DNA of 64,000 nucleotides. It comes from Marisa cornuarietis (Eukaryota > Mollusca > Gastropoda > Architaenioglossa > Ampullariidae). Below the pieces are notes generated by a model that ran no database searches, was not told the DNA's origin, and worked only from the letters and a program-made list of their open reading frames with translations. Made by a program: the position numbers and the translations under genes. This document shows positions 1 to 13,774 of this stretch, in pieces. The stretch is taken from positions 502,001 through 566,000 of the forward strand of contig SMMW01000214.1 in NCBI GenBank assembly GCA_004794655.1, in the 5' to 3' direction. Numbering within the stretch: position 1 is the first letter of the stretch; each line of letters starts with the position of its first letter.

Positions 1-2907
1 CCCGGAGTGAGTCACTTCCTCAAGAGCAGCACGTGATCAACGTCCATCATTTCAAAGCGACGATCACTGGACAATACCTGGCTGCCTGTCTGATCGCTCG
101 ACTGCCGTTCTATAAATCTGCTGGTGTTATTGTTGTTGTTGTTGTTGTTGTTGTTTCCCATGCACACGTCTGCTCATCTTGTGCGTGAGTCAGGAGGGCG
201 CTGGCAGCGTCACCAACAACCTCAGGTCAACCTATTTACAAAGTCGCGAACATGGAATTCGCTGTCTTGTGTTTTCTCTTCACTGTCTTGTCTCTGTTGC
301 CGACATCTCAAAAGTTCATCGTCGGCGAAGAACACACAGATGATTCTCTTGTTTCTGTTTATATGTGGCCTTGACACGTTAGTTAACTGCTACTATGTGT
401 CCTTGACCTTATGGCCTTATTACCACAGATTGGTATGTGAGGCTGACAAATGAATTGATGGACAATTCGGTCTGTGACTTTAACACAAGCGTTGGTGGTG
501 GAAGTAGTCAAACCACATCACTTCCCTCTGCTGATGACGGCGATGCAAACATCAGAAAAGTCGTGTAGGCAGAAGAGCAACTTGTCTTCGCACAGCTTCC
601 AGCTGCAGCTGATCTCGACAAAGACTTTGACAACAGACGGTACACGTCTCTGTATGTTGTACATACACACAATACTTTCACACGTGTGTGTGTGTGTGTG
701 CGTGCGTGCGCGCGCGCTAATATACAAGGATTGTTTCGAGGCGAGTTCTAGTCTCAACAAAGACAACCTGTGGTGTTTGTTATCAACGTGTGAGTTGTTG
801 TTCTTGTCTTTTGACAAGGGAGACAAGCACCATAACAGTTTCTACAGCAACATTATCGAGTCTGTCATGACGTCACTTCCGTCACCTGGGTGGCGGGGAG
901 GGCACAGGAGCACGTGCACTCACAGGTGATTAGTGAGAGGGGAGGGAAGTGAGTCAGTCTACTGCATGGCGACATGTTGTGGAGAAGATGTGTTTCCTCC
1001 CTGTAAGCAAGTCCCTGATGTCGGAAGCTGCTACAAACGACGAGACTTCGCTTTGTTGCTGAACTCCGCTCGTGCGGGTCATTAAACATGGCCACGGCCA
1101 CGGGAAGACAATACTGCAGCTCTTACCCATCAGTTGTCATGTACTCAGGTACTTTTTACCTGTCAGCTCTCCAGTCGTGGAACCTTCACCAGTCCAGTAG
1201 AAGGCGGGTAGAGTAGTCCGCCCATATGTCATCCAGGTATCAAACAACAACGTGTGTGGGGAGGTTATCTGTATGTTAGTGTGTGTGTGTATCAGTGTGT
1301 ATGTCTGTGTGTATCTGTGTGTGTGTGTGTGTGTGTGTGTGTGCCTATGCGCGCGTGTGTGTGTGTGTAGGTGCTGATGCGCGATTGTGGTCGTTGGTCG
1401 CGCGTGAGACGACGATGGGGCTGGGAGGTGGGAGGGGGCATGACTTGGTGAAGAGAGGGGGGAGAAGAGAAGGAAATCTTTCTCCTCGTGCTGTCCTCAC
1501 AGACCTCACAAACCTCACCTTCACTTCCACAGAATCTGTAAGTGGCAGGTCTCTCCAGACGGAAAATAAATCTGTGCCTGTCGATATTTTTTTTTTATCC
1601 TGATTTCGTTTGCGTGTGTGTGTGTGTGTGTGTGTTCAATCTGTGTATGATGCATGTCAGGTATAAATGACATGCCGTGTGTACCTCTATACTCAGCTGC
1701 GTATCGCTCGTTAGACTTTGTGGACAGGGTGCGGGGCTTTGTCGGTCAGCCGTAACTGTTTTGTTTTTTGGCTCCAGAAATCTTCCAGAGAACAGTGGAA
1801 ACTACCATGAAAGAAGAGTCTGGTGTAATTTGACATTTCAATGACATGACATGACATGACATGACATCTTTAATGCCATTGGTTGGTGGTCATTAAGACG
1901 TGGGGGAGATACAAGCATATTTACAATACTAAACAGCATGTTCAACAACAATTTTATAGGCAAATATACATTTTCATATAATTGGAACCTAAGTATACGG
2001 TCGTGAGGCATATTCTCTGTCCAGAGATGAGTATTTTAACGTAAGTGCCTTCAATTCAAAATCTATCTTTAGCACTCGTTATTTCTTTCTAGTGTCTGCA
2101 CACACCTCGTCAAGGGATTGATAGCATGACAACTTTTCAGGGGAACAAACTCTTCTGTCCCTAATACAATTAAGGCAGTTGTTTCCCCTGCCAGCATTCA
2201 TTGTGATTTACTGGATAGTTTTTCATCGACCATCTTTCTAATTAACTGAATCCATGTAACAAATGCTCATTTTATGTCCCAATAAAAAGTAAAATCGAGT
2301 TCAAGCTGGTGGTAGAACTGACTAGGAAAATCAATTTGCTGTAAGTGATCTGAGCGGTACAAGAAAATAATACACGTGGCATATGCCCGTGGTTCTGCCC
2401 CATAGAGAGCCTTATGGGACAGACACTAAGAAACAAACAGTAACAAGCATTATGGAACAAACAATAAAAAAAATAAGCAGAAGAAATAAACAGCAATTAT
2501 TCTCCAAATCATCTCAATCATCTACAGCGTTGTGTTCCTTGGATGACAATCACAACTGTTCACACTGAACCAATCGGCGCAATCCGAAACAAAGTGTCTT
2601 GTTATTTGTCTGACATTCTAAGATTATAATTATTGACAAGTTTCTATGATGTCGTGTAGAAACTCTGCCAACAGACAACAACTCCTTAACTAAATACACA
2701 TAAAAACGATCGAGTTGTCTCTCTTAGAACCATTGGTTGTGGAGTGAAATTGTTGAGTTTTATTATTTTTTGAAGTGTTTAAAAAAATGTTCGGAATGTT
2801 TCCCTTAAACGATTATTTTATGCAGGATATTATGATACAATGTCTGCACCAACGTTTGGTCTTGTTCGTACGTGGACTGTGTCGGTCCAACATTTGCCAT
2901 AACCTTA

Positions 2908-2982
<75 letters not shown>

Positions 2983-3186
2983 GCATTTCCAGTTTATTCG
3001 TAAATGTTTCTGTCGAGACAATAATTTTAGAATTAAGAATATTTTTATTTTTAGATCTCAGGTTTACGGATAGCAAGGAAGATAATTTATAGCATTTGTT
3101 TATTACACCGACACAATGCTGAGCCCTGCTTGGTTTACTCCGAGTAATGCTGTCTTGCTGAGTGCACACATACACACACACACCCG

Positions 3187-3220
<34 letters not shown>

Positions 3221-4038
3221 GATAGAGAGGTGAAGAGGGCAGCCTAATGATGCCAGAGAGAGAACAAAGGTCGGCACAGCTGGTGAATCAAGCGCCATGC
3301 AGTGAGTCAGCAGGTTTCAGACCTGAAGAAGAAATTCGGTGATGGCAGCCAATCTAGTGTTTTTGGTGATGATGCGAGCGACGTCCTCCTCGTGCACAAT
3401 GTACAAAGCCTGACCTTGAACCTCACGCCGGCCCCTCGCTAAGCGCAGCCTCAGGTCAACGTCAGCGACAGTCAGCAGCGGGGCTCACATTCTGACGCCA
3501 TCGACTCGACTCCTTATACAAAATAATAAAACATTTTTACAGTCTCACCTTCTGAATGTGTCACTTCATGTAGAAAATAACAGATTTTTTAAAATTGAAG
3601 GTGGATTCACTGGATGTTGCCATGCAGACTGTTGGCGGGCCTTATAATGTGGTCGTCGTGAGGAGTCGCCGGCAGAAACTGAATGTTGCAGACTTAGTGC
3701 AGATAATATCGTGTACACACACACACACACACACACCATGCACCTACATGTTTGTACAGACTCATTACCAAGCGCCAAGCAGTCATTAACAGCGACACCT
3801 AGCGAGCCGGTGCTGGTACTTGACACACGACTGTGGGCGGAGGTCCGTCAACTGTTCCACCCGGTGTACCGCCCCCACCCCAACACACACACACACACCG
3901 TTTGTCACGTACCTGGTATGTTTGCGGGGCGTGGCTACAGGTGGCCAGGAGGTATTTCCATAGAAGTACAGTGTGTAGAAGTATTTGACTACCTGGACAC
4001 ACACACACACGCACACGCACGCACACACACACACGCAC
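1..4038. other. Gene-poor, microsatellite-rich left flank
   Basis: No open frame here resembles a known protein; the apparent ones read through simple repeats, such as a run of leucines from a GTT tract near 127-153. Visible repeats are TG/GC tracts at about 683-717, 1278-1376 and 1611-1635, a five-fold ATGAC pentamer at 1841-1866, a pure TG tract of about 34 units at 2913-2981, and CA tracts at about 3165-3220, 3712-3738, 3884-3898 and 4001-4038. The stretch 1870-2900 is AT-rich unique sequence in which I see nothing definable. Confidence 0.6.
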
Positions 4039-4826
4039 AATGTCACTGATGCCGACAGTAATTATACAAGTTTAGTCTACAGTCTCTATACATGGCCAAT
4101 GTCCCCCCCCCCAGTGACTACACACACACACACACACACACAATGTCACTGATGCCGACAGTAATTATACAAGTTTAGTCTACAGTCTCTATACATGGCC
4201 AATGTCCCCCCCCCCCCAGTGACTATACACACACACACACACAATGTCACTGATGCCGACAGTAATTATACAAGTTTAGTCTCCAGTCGCCATACATGGC
4301 CAATGTCCCCCAGTGACTATACACACACAATGTCACTGATGCCGACAGTAATTATACAAGTTTAGTCTACAGTCTCCATACATGGCCAATGTCCCCCCCC
4401 CCAGTGACTACACACACACACACACACACACAATGTCACTGATGCCGACAGTAATTATACAAGTTTAGTCTACAGTCTCCATACATGGCCAATGTCCCCC
4501 CCCCCCCAGTGACTATACACACACACACACACACAATGTCACTGATGCCGACAGTAATTATACAAGTTTAGTCTACAGTCTCCATACATGGCCAATGTCC
4601 CCCCCCCCAGTGACTACACACACACACACACACACACAATGTCACTGATGCCGACAGTAATTATACAAGTTTAGTCTACAGTCTCTATACATGGCCAATG
4701 TCCCCCCCCCCCCAGTGACTATACACACACACACACACACAATGTCACTGATGCCGACAGTAATTATACAAGTTTAGTCTCCAGTCTCCATACATGGCCA
4801 ATGTCCCCCCCCCCCCAGTGACTATA
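4039..4826. repeat. 103-bp tandem repeat, 8 copies, with embedded poly-C and CA tracts
   Basis: Eight copies start with AATGTCACTGATGCCGACAG at 4039, 4142, 4243, 4329, 4432, 4535, 4638 and 4741. Most spacings are exactly 103 bp; one copy is shortened to 86. Each unit holds a unique part of about 65 bp, a poly-C run of variable length, then CAGTGACTACAC or CAGTGACTATAC and a CA tract. The ACTACAC and ACTATAC versions alternate in several neighbouring copies, suggesting a dimeric unit of about 206 bp. Confidence 0.9.
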
Positions 4827-5232
4827 CATGACTACAGGCGGCAGGTGATTTCCATACAAGTCCGTGGCGATGGCAGCAGACGTGAAACCTGGAGGATGGC
4901 TGCGACAAATATGGTGAGAGGCTGGCGACAGGACGACAGCTACACAGCAACTTGCTGGGGTGGGGGGAGTTGTCTCTCTCTCTGTCTTCTCTGTCCATCT
5001 TGGTTCTCATGGTCATGTGCAGGTCTCTCTCTCTCACTGGAGTGGATGTCGTGTGATGTCACCAACTGTGCATGCAGCATTCTTTGGCCGCATTCGGATC
5101 CAACTGTTCCGGCAAATGTTGGTCAGCGTTACTCCTTCTGGTCGCACGCGGGCAGGTCACGCTCACGGGGTCGTCACGGACCTCAGGACGCGCGCTGACT
5201 TAACAATGTCCCCCGTGATTGTTGGTCCTTTT
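4827..5232. other. Unique spacer between two arrays
   Basis: About 400 bp of non-repetitive sequence. The open frames crossing it owe their length to the neighbouring repeats. I see no gene. Confidence 0.5.
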
Positions 5233-6965
5233 GTGTGTGGGTATGTGACGAGGTACGTGTCACTGTGTGTGTGTGTGTGGGTATGTGACGAGGTACGTGT
5301 CACTGTGTGTGTGTGTGTGTGGGTATGTGACGATGTACGTGTCACTGTGTGTGTGTGTGTGTGTGTGGGTATGTGACGATGTACGTGTCACTGTGTGTGT
5401 GTGTGTATGTGACGATGTACGTGTCACTGTGTGTAAGTGTGGGTATGTGACGAGGTACGTGTCACTGTGTGTGTGTGTGGGTATGTGACGAGGTACGTGT
5501 CACTGTGTGTAAGTGTGGGTATGTGTAGATGTACGTGTCACTGTGTGTAAGTGTCGGTATGTGACGATGTACGTGTCACTGTGTGTGTGTGTGTGTGTGT
5601 GGGTATGTGACGATGTACGTGTCACTGTGTGTGTGTGTGTGGGTATGTGACGATGTACGTGTCACTGTGTGTGTGTGTGTGGGTATGTGACGAGGTACGT
5701 GTCACTGTGTGTAAGTGTGGGTATGTGACGATGTACGTGTCACTGTGTGTAAGTGTGGGTATGTGACGATGTACGTGTCACTGTGTGTAAGTGTGGGTAT
5801 GTGTAGATGTACGTGTCACTGTGTGTAAGTGTCGGTATGTGACGATGTACGTGTCACTGTGTGTGTGTGTGTGTGTGTGGGTATGTGACGATGTACGTGT
5901 CACTGTGTGTGTGTGTGTAGGTATGTGACGATGTACGTGTCACTGTGTTATGTAATGTGGGTATGTGACGAGGTACGTGTCACTGTGTGAAGATTGGGTA
6001 TGTGACGATGTACGTGTCACTGTGTGTAAGGTGTGGGTATGTGACGATGTACGTGTCACTGTGTGTAAGTGTGGGTATGTGACGATGTACGTGTCACTGT
6101 GTGTGTGTGTGTGTGGGTATGTGACGATGTACGTGTCACTGTGTGTGTGTGTGTGTGTGTGTGTGGGTATGTGACGATGTACGTGTCACTGTGTGTGTGT
6201 GTGTGTGGGTATGTGACGAGGTACGTGTCACTGTGTGTAAGTGTGGGTATGTGACGATGTACGTGTCACTGTGTGTAAGTGTGGGTATGTGACGATGTAC
6301 GTGTCACTGTGTGTGTGTGTGGGTATGTGACGAGGTACGTGTCACTGTGTGTAAGTGTGGGTATGTGACGAGGTACGTGTCACTGTGTGTGTGTGGGTAT
6401 GTGACGATGTACGTGTCACTGTGTGTGTGTAATGGGTATGTGACGATGTACGTGTCACTGTGGTAAAGTGTGGGTATGTGACGATGTACGTGTCCTGTGT
6501 GTAAATGGGTATGTGACGAGGTACGTGTCACTGTGTGTGTGTGTGTGGGTATGTGACGATGTACGTGTCACTGTGTGTGTGTGTGTGTGGGTATGTGACG
6601 ATGTACGTGTCACTGTGTGTGTGTGTGTGTGTGTGGGTATGTGACGATGTACGTGTCACTGTGTGTGTGTGGGTATGTGACGATGTACGTGTCACTGTGT
6701 GTAAGTGTGGGTATGTGACGAGGTACGTGTCACTGTGTGTGTGTGTGGGTATGTGACGAGGTACGTGTCACTGTGTGTAAGTGTGGGTATGTGTAGATGT
6801 ACGTGTCACTGTGTGTAAGTGTCGGTATGTGACGATGTACGTGTCACTGTGTGTGTGTGTGTGTGGGTATGTGACGATGTACGTGTCACTGTGTGTGTGT
6901 GTGTGGGTATGTGACGAGGTACGTGTCACTGTGTGTAAGTGTGGGTATGTGACGAGGTACGTGTC

Positions 6966-7007
<42 letters not shown>
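5233..7007. repeat. Minisatellite of about 40-50 bp, roughly 40 copies, with TG spacers
   Basis: The core is GTATGTGACGATGTACGTGT followed by CACTGTG, alternating with GTGACGAGG variants. The TG spacer between cores varies in length or is replaced by GTAAGTGTGG. The core has 5-bp inverted arms, GTGAC and GTCAC, so each copy could form a small hairpin. Read as protein, the array gives only meaningless TH/VC-rich repeats in several frames on both strands. It ends in a long TG tract. Confidence 0.9.
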
Positions 7008-7009
<2 letters not shown>

Positions 7010-7600
7010 CGAGCACTGTGTCGGATGTTGAGTTCCGGTGACTGTCGGCTGCTGTGTTGCGAGTATTGACTTCATTCAACGTCACGATGTTGTCGACCTC
7101 TGACCTTTTCTTGCCGTTCATCGGTTACCAGCGAGAGTTTGGTGTAGGAGGATGCGGGAGGGATGGGCAGGTGTTGTCACCTGTTAAGGTTGGCACACGT
7201 GTACAGGTAAGCTGGCACGCCAGGTATCTCGGAAACCTGTCACAAGAACGTTTGGCATGCGTGCCTGGCTGTCTCAGGCCAGACACCAGTGTTTCAACAC
7301 AGGCAGACTGTGCGTGTGTGCGTGTGTGCGTGTGTGTGTGTGTGCGTGTGTGCGTGTGTGTGTGTGTGAGTTGGAGAGAGGGTTTACTGTGGACTAGTAT
7401 AGCTAGTATAGTTAACGACACTGTGCGAGGTCACTATATAGTCTGTGGGCAGCTTGAGAACAAGCGACTTGAGGGGAAGCAAGTATTACAGGCAAGTGGT
7501 TGTTGACTGCGGCTGTTGACAGCCTGGGGGGGGGTCTTGCACCTTTGAACTATATCTTGCTGACTGACCTCTGACCTTCCACACCCGGCCAGCAGGTGGG
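7008..7600. other. Spacer with TG tract
   Basis: Mostly unique sequence with an interrupted TG/CG tract at about 7312-7370. No gene is recognised. Confidence 0.5.
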
Positions 7601-7765
7601 CCACATACCGGGACTGACACAGAGTAGAGCCACCCAGACAGCCGGCCACATACCGGGACTGACACAGAGTAGAGCCACCCAGACAGCCGGCCACATACCG
7701 GGACTGACACAGGGTAGAGCCACCCAGACAGCCGGCCACATACCGGGACTGACACAGAGTAGAGC
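7601..7765. repeat. 45-bp minisatellite, 4 copies
   Basis: Units start with CCACATACCGGGACTGACAC at 7601, 7646, 7691 and 7736, a spacing of exactly 45 bp. Because 45 is divisible by three, reading frames stay open through the array on both strands; these are not evidence of a gene. Confidence 0.9.
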
Positions 7766-8490
7766 AGGGAGACTGGCGGCTCGGCCAGTCATCGGTCAGC
7801 CACGCAAAGATCAGCGTAGAGAGGGTGGGGGGGCAAGCGCGCGCGCACACACACAAACACACACACACAGCGATAGACTCTGATATTTATGGTAGGTGAG
7901 GCAGTCTGTGACAGACAAACACTCAACCTGCACACATCCATCGACTTCCACTCACTCCCAACACGATCATGACACCTCCCGTCCACCCACACCCCCCTCA
8001 AACAACTCCACCTTCAAACCTACGACTGTGGGTGTTGACGTGTCGTCTGCTTACATGTCAACGGGTGACCAGCGTGTCCGCTATACCCGCTTCCCGGCCG
8101 CTTCAAGAGACGTAAGACTTCCAGTCCATATAAGGTCATCAAGAAATCGGTCACGTGGTGACAATTGATGAACGTCCGTGTCGGGATTTATTCCCCGTCA
8201 CCCAAATATATCTTTGCCTGCTTCCACCTCAGTCAGTCCGGGTCACCCGATATCAGCTCAGCTCGTCATGTCGACAACTAATAACACCCATGGTAAATAG
8301 TTTGAATGTTTGTCAATGGGGAAATGTACGTGTGTGTGTGTGTGTGTGTTCTCGGCATTGACTTACCCTCTAACTGACAGCTGGTCAGATCACGTTACTC
8401 ATTACCCATTACCACATTACCCGCACTGCATTGTGTGAGACGTACAGCAGGTGCTACCTGCCTGCAGCACACACACACACACATGCACGT
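7766..8490. other. Unique spacer
   Basis: No gene is recognised. A perfect ten-base CArG sequence, CCATATAAGG, lies at 8126-8135. No gene follows it, and a few such matches are expected by chance in 64 kb. Short CA tracts occur at about 7845-7870 and 8468-8483. Confidence 0.45.
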
Positions 8491-8700
8491 GTTTACAGAG
8501 GCTCACCGCCTTAAACACTTGTTTACAGAGACTCACCGCCTTAGACACTTGTGTACAGAGACTCACCGCCTTAGACACTTGTGTACAGAGACTCACCGCC
8601 TTAGACACTTGTTTACAGAGACTCACCGCCTTAGACACTTGTGTACAGAGACTCACCGCCTTAGACACTTGTGTACAGAGACTCACCGCCTCAAGCACAA
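8491..8700. repeat. 30-bp minisatellite, 7 copies
   Basis: Units begin GTTTACAGAGACTCACCGCC or GTGTACAGAGACTCACCGCC at 8491 and every 30 bp after that. A poly-G run of about 13 bases follows directly. Confidence 0.9.
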
Positions 8701-9492
8701 GGGGGGGGGGGGGCTGACCACAGACTTGAGGATATTTGGACTCAAAATAACTTCTTTGGGTGAATAGATCAGATTGCCCAGCGACCAAAAAACGTCCAAA
8801 CCTTGATCGTACTAGTCTACTAGAAGATTTTAGGACACACACACACACACACAGACAGACACACAAACACAGTTCATTCTCGACTGTAACAAAGCTGTTG
8901 TCGTCACCTTAGACAATTAAGGGTGTGGTGGTGTGGATAGTACCTACAGCCTACAGTTGTGTGGTCCTTACAGCCTGCTGGTGTTTGTAGTACACGAGCT
9001 GTGAGCTCACTTCACTTCACTTCGCTGACTGTCGGCAAAACATTGGTGACTACAACCTTTCACTTCGTGTTTGTTTGTGTGCATGCGTGAAGGAAGGAAG
9101 GCGGATACACGAGTAAGAGAGCAACTGACAGGCGCGTCATGACACTCACTTCTCTCACACGCACATCCTTGTCTGTATGTGTGTCTGTGTGTGTGCGTGC
9201 GTGTGAGATTTACAGGGGGTTTATTTATGTGCCGTCCCACACTCCATGCGACAAGGAAGTCAAGCGTCACGTGACAGGGAGGTCAGAGGTCGCACGTGGC
9301 GTGACGTTGAGGTTGAGCACAAACAACGGGGGGGGGGGGGGTTCAACAACTCCACATCCCCCCCCACCACCCCCCGTGCTGCCGGAATTTTGCTGACCTG
9401 GCGAGAATTTGTCCTCGTGTAGCGGCCCTGGTAGTCGGGTAGTGGGGTGGGTGTGACACACTGACACAGGGGCTTCTTCACTCTACCACACC
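8701..9492. other. Unique spacer with homopolymer runs
   Basis: Contains G-rich and C-rich runs (about 8701-8713, 9330-9341 and 9357-9374) and short CA tracts. No gene is recognised. Confidence 0.45.
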
Positions 9493-9652
9493 GCACAGTA
9501 GTCCCCTACACCGGGGGTATGGGCGCACAGTAGTCCCCTACACCGGGGGTATGGGCGCACAGTAGTCCCCTACACCGGGGGTATGGGCGCACAGTAGTCC
9601 CCTACACCGGGGGTATGGGCGCACAGTAGTCCCCTACACCGGGGGTATGGGG
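9493..9652. repeat. 32-bp minisatellite, 5 copies
   Basis: Units start GCACAGTAGTCCCCTACACC at 9493, 9525, 9557, 9589 and 9621. The array runs directly into the 35-bp motif that recurs at 20653. Confidence 0.9.
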
Positions 9653-9680
9653 CGCCAAGAGGGGAATTTTCTCAACTTTG
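9646..9680 (+). repeat. Dispersed 35-bp motif, copy 1
   Basis: Begins TATGGGGCGCCAAGAGGGG, continues AATTTTCTCAACTTT, and is nearly identical to 20653-20687. It may be the end of an undefined mobile element. The following AT-rich part (9690-9830) has several TATACTTATAGATTGCAT-like phrases. Confidence 0.6.
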
Positions 9681-10296
9681 CTATTTCTAGCTCTACATTG
9701 CAATGTCTAATTATAGAATGTCATGTATAGCTATACACTGCATGTTATACTTATAGATTGCATTTTATATTTATACAATTCATTCTATACTTATAGATTG
9801 CATTCTAGAACTTCTGACTTGCAATGTATACGGAACGAGGCTGGCTCATTTGCATATGGGAAAAGAAGGTCAAAGACCAACCAATCAGTGCGCTCGTAGC
9901 AATGGCCGAGAGTCGTCTGCTTCATTGTTGATTAGCATGGGATCACATTCTGCGACCAAAACTTTTTGGTCTCTACGATCTTGGCCCCCATAGTAGTCTG
10001 TGGCTGTAGTGCTGATGAGGATTTCATGCAGTGCGCAGCTGCGGAAGTAGAGGAGTTTTCACAGCTGACTGACCCCCACCTACTGTAGTACCAGCGGCTA
10101 CAGATGTCAACTTGAGGGCTAGAGCCTAGAGGGCTAACTATGTCTTTAGTCCTCTGTCCGTGTAGACATGATCAGTGTGTGTGTGTGTGTGTCATTTACA
10201 GTTCATGATGAGGACGTGTGCTAGCTTTCACACTCAATTGGATTGTTTAACGGTAGTTCTCAGTGATTCTCAGTTGATTACCTGTCTGCTTACCGT

Positions 10297-10351
<55 letters not shown>

Positions 10352-10354
10352 CAG
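9681..10354. other. AT-rich to unique spacer, then CA tract
   Basis: 9690-9830 is AT-rich with imperfect short repeats. 9840-10140 is unique, and 10302-10350 is a CA tract. No gene is recognised. Confidence 0.45.
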
Positions 10355-10600
10355 TTGACGAACGCACACTCACCTTCACCTTCACACACAGACACCCACT
10401 CACACTCACTCACTTACACACTTGACGAACGCACACTCACCTTCACCTTCACACACACTCACTCACTCACTCACTCACACAAACACTTGACGAACGCACA
10501 CTCACCCTCATCTTCACACACAGACACCCACTCACACACACTCACTCACTCACTCACTCACTCACACACACTTGACGAACGCACACTCAATGTCAGGCCC
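10355..10600. repeat. Imperfect 65-85 bp repeat, 4 copies
   Basis: TTGACGAACGCACACTCA recurs at 10355, 10422, 10487 and 10572. CTCA/CACA-rich filler of changing length separates the copies. Confidence 0.8.
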
Positions 10601-10647
10601 CCGATACCATGCAAAATATGTGAAAATATAAACAGTAATGTTACAGT

Positions 10648-12243
10648 GTGAACACGATATATATGTGACAGTACACAGTGTGAACACAATATATATGTGA
10701 CAGTACACAGTGTGAACACACTATATCTGTGACAGTACACAGTGTGAACACACTATATCTGTGACAGTACACAGTGTGAACACACTATATCTGTGACAGT
10801 ACACAGTATGAACACACTATATCTGTGACAGTACACAGTGTGAACACACTATATCTGTGACAATGCACAGTGTGAACACACTATATCTGTGACAGTACAC
10901 AGTGTCAACACACTATATCTGTGACAATGCACAGTGTGAACACACTATATCTGTGACAGTACACAGTGTGAACACACTATATCTGTGACAGTACACAGTG
11001 TGAACACACTATATCTGTGACAATGCACAGTGTCAACACACTATATCTGTGACAGTACACAGTGTGAACACACAATATATCTGTGACACAATGTATCTGT
11101 GACAATACACAGTATGAACACACTATATCTGTGACAATACACAGTATGAACACACTATATCTGTGACAGTACACAGTGTGAACACACTATATCTGTGACA
11201 GTACACAGTGTGAACACACTATATCTGTGACAGTACACAGTGTGAACACACTATATCTGTGACAATACATGGTGTGAACACAATATATCTGTGACACAAT
11301 GTATCTGTGACAATACACAGTATGAACACACTGTATCTGTGACAGTACACAGTGTGAACACACTATATCTGTGACAGTACACAGCGTGAACACACTATAT
11401 CTGTGACAATGCACAGTGTCAACACACTATATCTGTGACAATGCACAGTGTGAACACACTATATCTGTGACAATGCACAGTGTCAACACACTATATCTGT
11501 GACAGTACACAGCGTGAACACACTATATCTGTGACAATGCACAGTGTCAACACACTATATCTGTGACAATGCACAGTGTCAACACACTATATCTGTGACA
11601 GTACACAGTGTGAACACACTATATCTGTGACAGTACACAGCGTGAACACACTATATCTGTGACAATGCACAGTGTCAACACACTATATCTGTGACAGTAC
11701 ACAGTGTGAACACACAATATATCTGTGACAATACATGGTGTGAACACAATATATCTGTGACACAATGTATCTGTGACAATACACAGTATGAACACACTAT
11801 ATCTGTGACAATACACAGTATGAACACACTATATCTGTGACAGTACACAGTGTGAACACACTATATATGTGACAGTACACAGTGTGAACACACAATATAT
11901 CTGTGACAATACATGGTGTGAACACAATATATCTGTGACACAATGTATCTGTGACAATACACAGTATTAACACACTATATCTGTGACAGTACACAGTGTG
12001 AACACACTATATCTGTGACAGTACACAGTGTGAACACACAATATATCTGTGACAATACACGCTGTGAACACAATATATCTGTGACAATACATGGTGTGAA
12101 CACAATATATCTGTGACACAATGTATCTGTGACAATACACAGTATGAACACACTATATCTGTGACAGTACACAGTGTGAACACAATATATCTGTGACAGT
12201 AGAAGTGTGAACACACTATATCTGTGACAGTACACAGTGTCAA
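10648..12243. repeat. 30-bp minisatellite, about 53 copies
   Basis: The modal unit begins GTGAACACACTATATCTGTG and ends ACAGTACACA. Common variants replace AGTACA by AATGCA or AATACA, or insert a short ACACAATGTATCTGTG segment. The unit has two inverted motifs: GTGTG/CACAC around AA, and CTGTG/CACAG around ACAGTA. Because 30 is a multiple of three, long repetitive frames stay open; I do not treat them as genes. Confidence 0.93.
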
Positions 12244-12400
12244 TAAAATATATTTTACTCAGAAATGTCACGTGTTCAGTTTCGCCGGACATCCCGTGCA
12301 CATTAGGAGCATCGGCTCTACGACTGACAGCCCAGACTAACGATTGCTTCCTTTTATGGGAAACACACTTGGATGACTCATTGCAGCTGAGCTAGCTGAG

Positions 12401-12433
<33 letters not shown>

Positions 12434-12848
12434 GTACGTGTGTGGACTGTGCAAGCAAACACTGACACCAGTGAGTCTGATGCATCCTCACATCACAACG
12501 GTCATCGAGTTATAGCTGCCACTGAATAGTCCCCCGGGAAACCTGTGTGGAGGCCATCAGCCCGGGATGTGATTTGACTGAGTGACACACACACACACAC
12601 ACACATGAGCTCTATGTCACCGTGGACACAGCAATGCCACAACAAGCCTACATCTCTGACATCCATCTCAAGACCGCCTGATGTTGCTGCATGCGTCGTC
12701 ATGACTCTTGCACGTGAGGTCTTCGAAATGTCTGGTGACTGGTGTCAGGTGGAGCGGACTCACCTGCTGTTTGGTCGACAATTGTAGTTGACCTGCCACT
12801 TGACGCCGGTGATGTAGGACGTATTTTCCACACTTCACGTGCAACCCA
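12244..12848. other. Unique spacer
   Basis: Two CA tracts (about 12407-12433 and 12584-12604) in otherwise unique sequence. No gene is recognised. Confidence 0.45.
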
Positions 12849-13774
12849 GTCCCATTGTTAGGTCTGAGACAGGTCCTGTTGTCCCATTGTTAGGTCTAAG
12901 ACAGGTCCTGTTGTCCCATTGTTAGGTCTGAGACAGGTCCTGTTGTCCCATTGTTAGGTCTGAGACAGGTCCTGTTGTCCCATTGTTAGGTCTAAGACAG
13001 GTCCTGTTGTCCCATTGTTAGGTCTGAGACAGGTCCTGTTGTCCCATTGTTAGGTCTGAGACAGGTCCTGTTGTCCCATTGTTAGGTCTAAGACAGGTCC
13101 TGTTGTCCCATTGTTAGGTCTAAGACAGGTCCTGTTGTCCCATTGTTAGGTCTGAGACAGGTCCTGTTGTCCCATTGTTAGGTCTAAGACAGGTCCTGTT
13201 GTCCCATTGTTAGGTCTGAGACCAGGTCCTGTTGTCCCATTGTTAGGTCTGAGACAGGTCCTGTTGTCCCATTGTTGGGTCTGAGACAGGTCCTGTTGTC
13301 CCATTGTTAGGTCTGAGACAGGTCCTGTTGTCCCATTGTTAGGTCTGAGACAGGTCCTGTTGTCCCATTGTTGGGTCTGAGACCAGGTCCTGTTGTCCCA
13401 TTGTTAGGTCTGAGACAGGTCCTGTTGTCCCATTGTTAGGTCTGAGACAGGTCCTGTTGTCCCATTGTTAGGTCTGAGACAGGTCCTGTTGTCCCATTGT
13501 TAGGTCTGAGACAGGTCCTGTTGTCCCATTGTTAGGTCTGAGACAGGTCCTGTTGTCCCATTGTTAGGTCTGAGACAGGTCCTGTTGTCCCGTTGTTAGG
13601 TCTGAGACCAGGTCCTGTTGTCCCATTGTTAGGCCTGAGACCAGGTCCTGTTGTCCCATTGTTAGGTCTGAGACCAGGTCCTGTTGTCCCATTGTTAGGC
13701 ATCATGGGAAGACTGGTCCTGTTGTCCCATTGTTAGGCATCATGGGAAGACTGGTCCTGTTGTCCCACTGTTAG
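12849..13774. repeat. 32-bp minisatellite, about 29 copies
   Basis: The unit begins GTCCCATTGTTAGGTCTGAG and ends ACAGGTCCTGTT. Variants have TCTAAG for TCTGAG, GGG for AGG, or an extra C. The core ACAGGTCCTGT is a perfect inverted repeat around a single T. The last two copies carry a CATCATGGGAAGACT replacement. Confidence 0.93.

Noticed and set aside
8126..8135. Perfect CArG box
   Set aside because: About four matches are expected in 64 kb by chance, and no gene follows.
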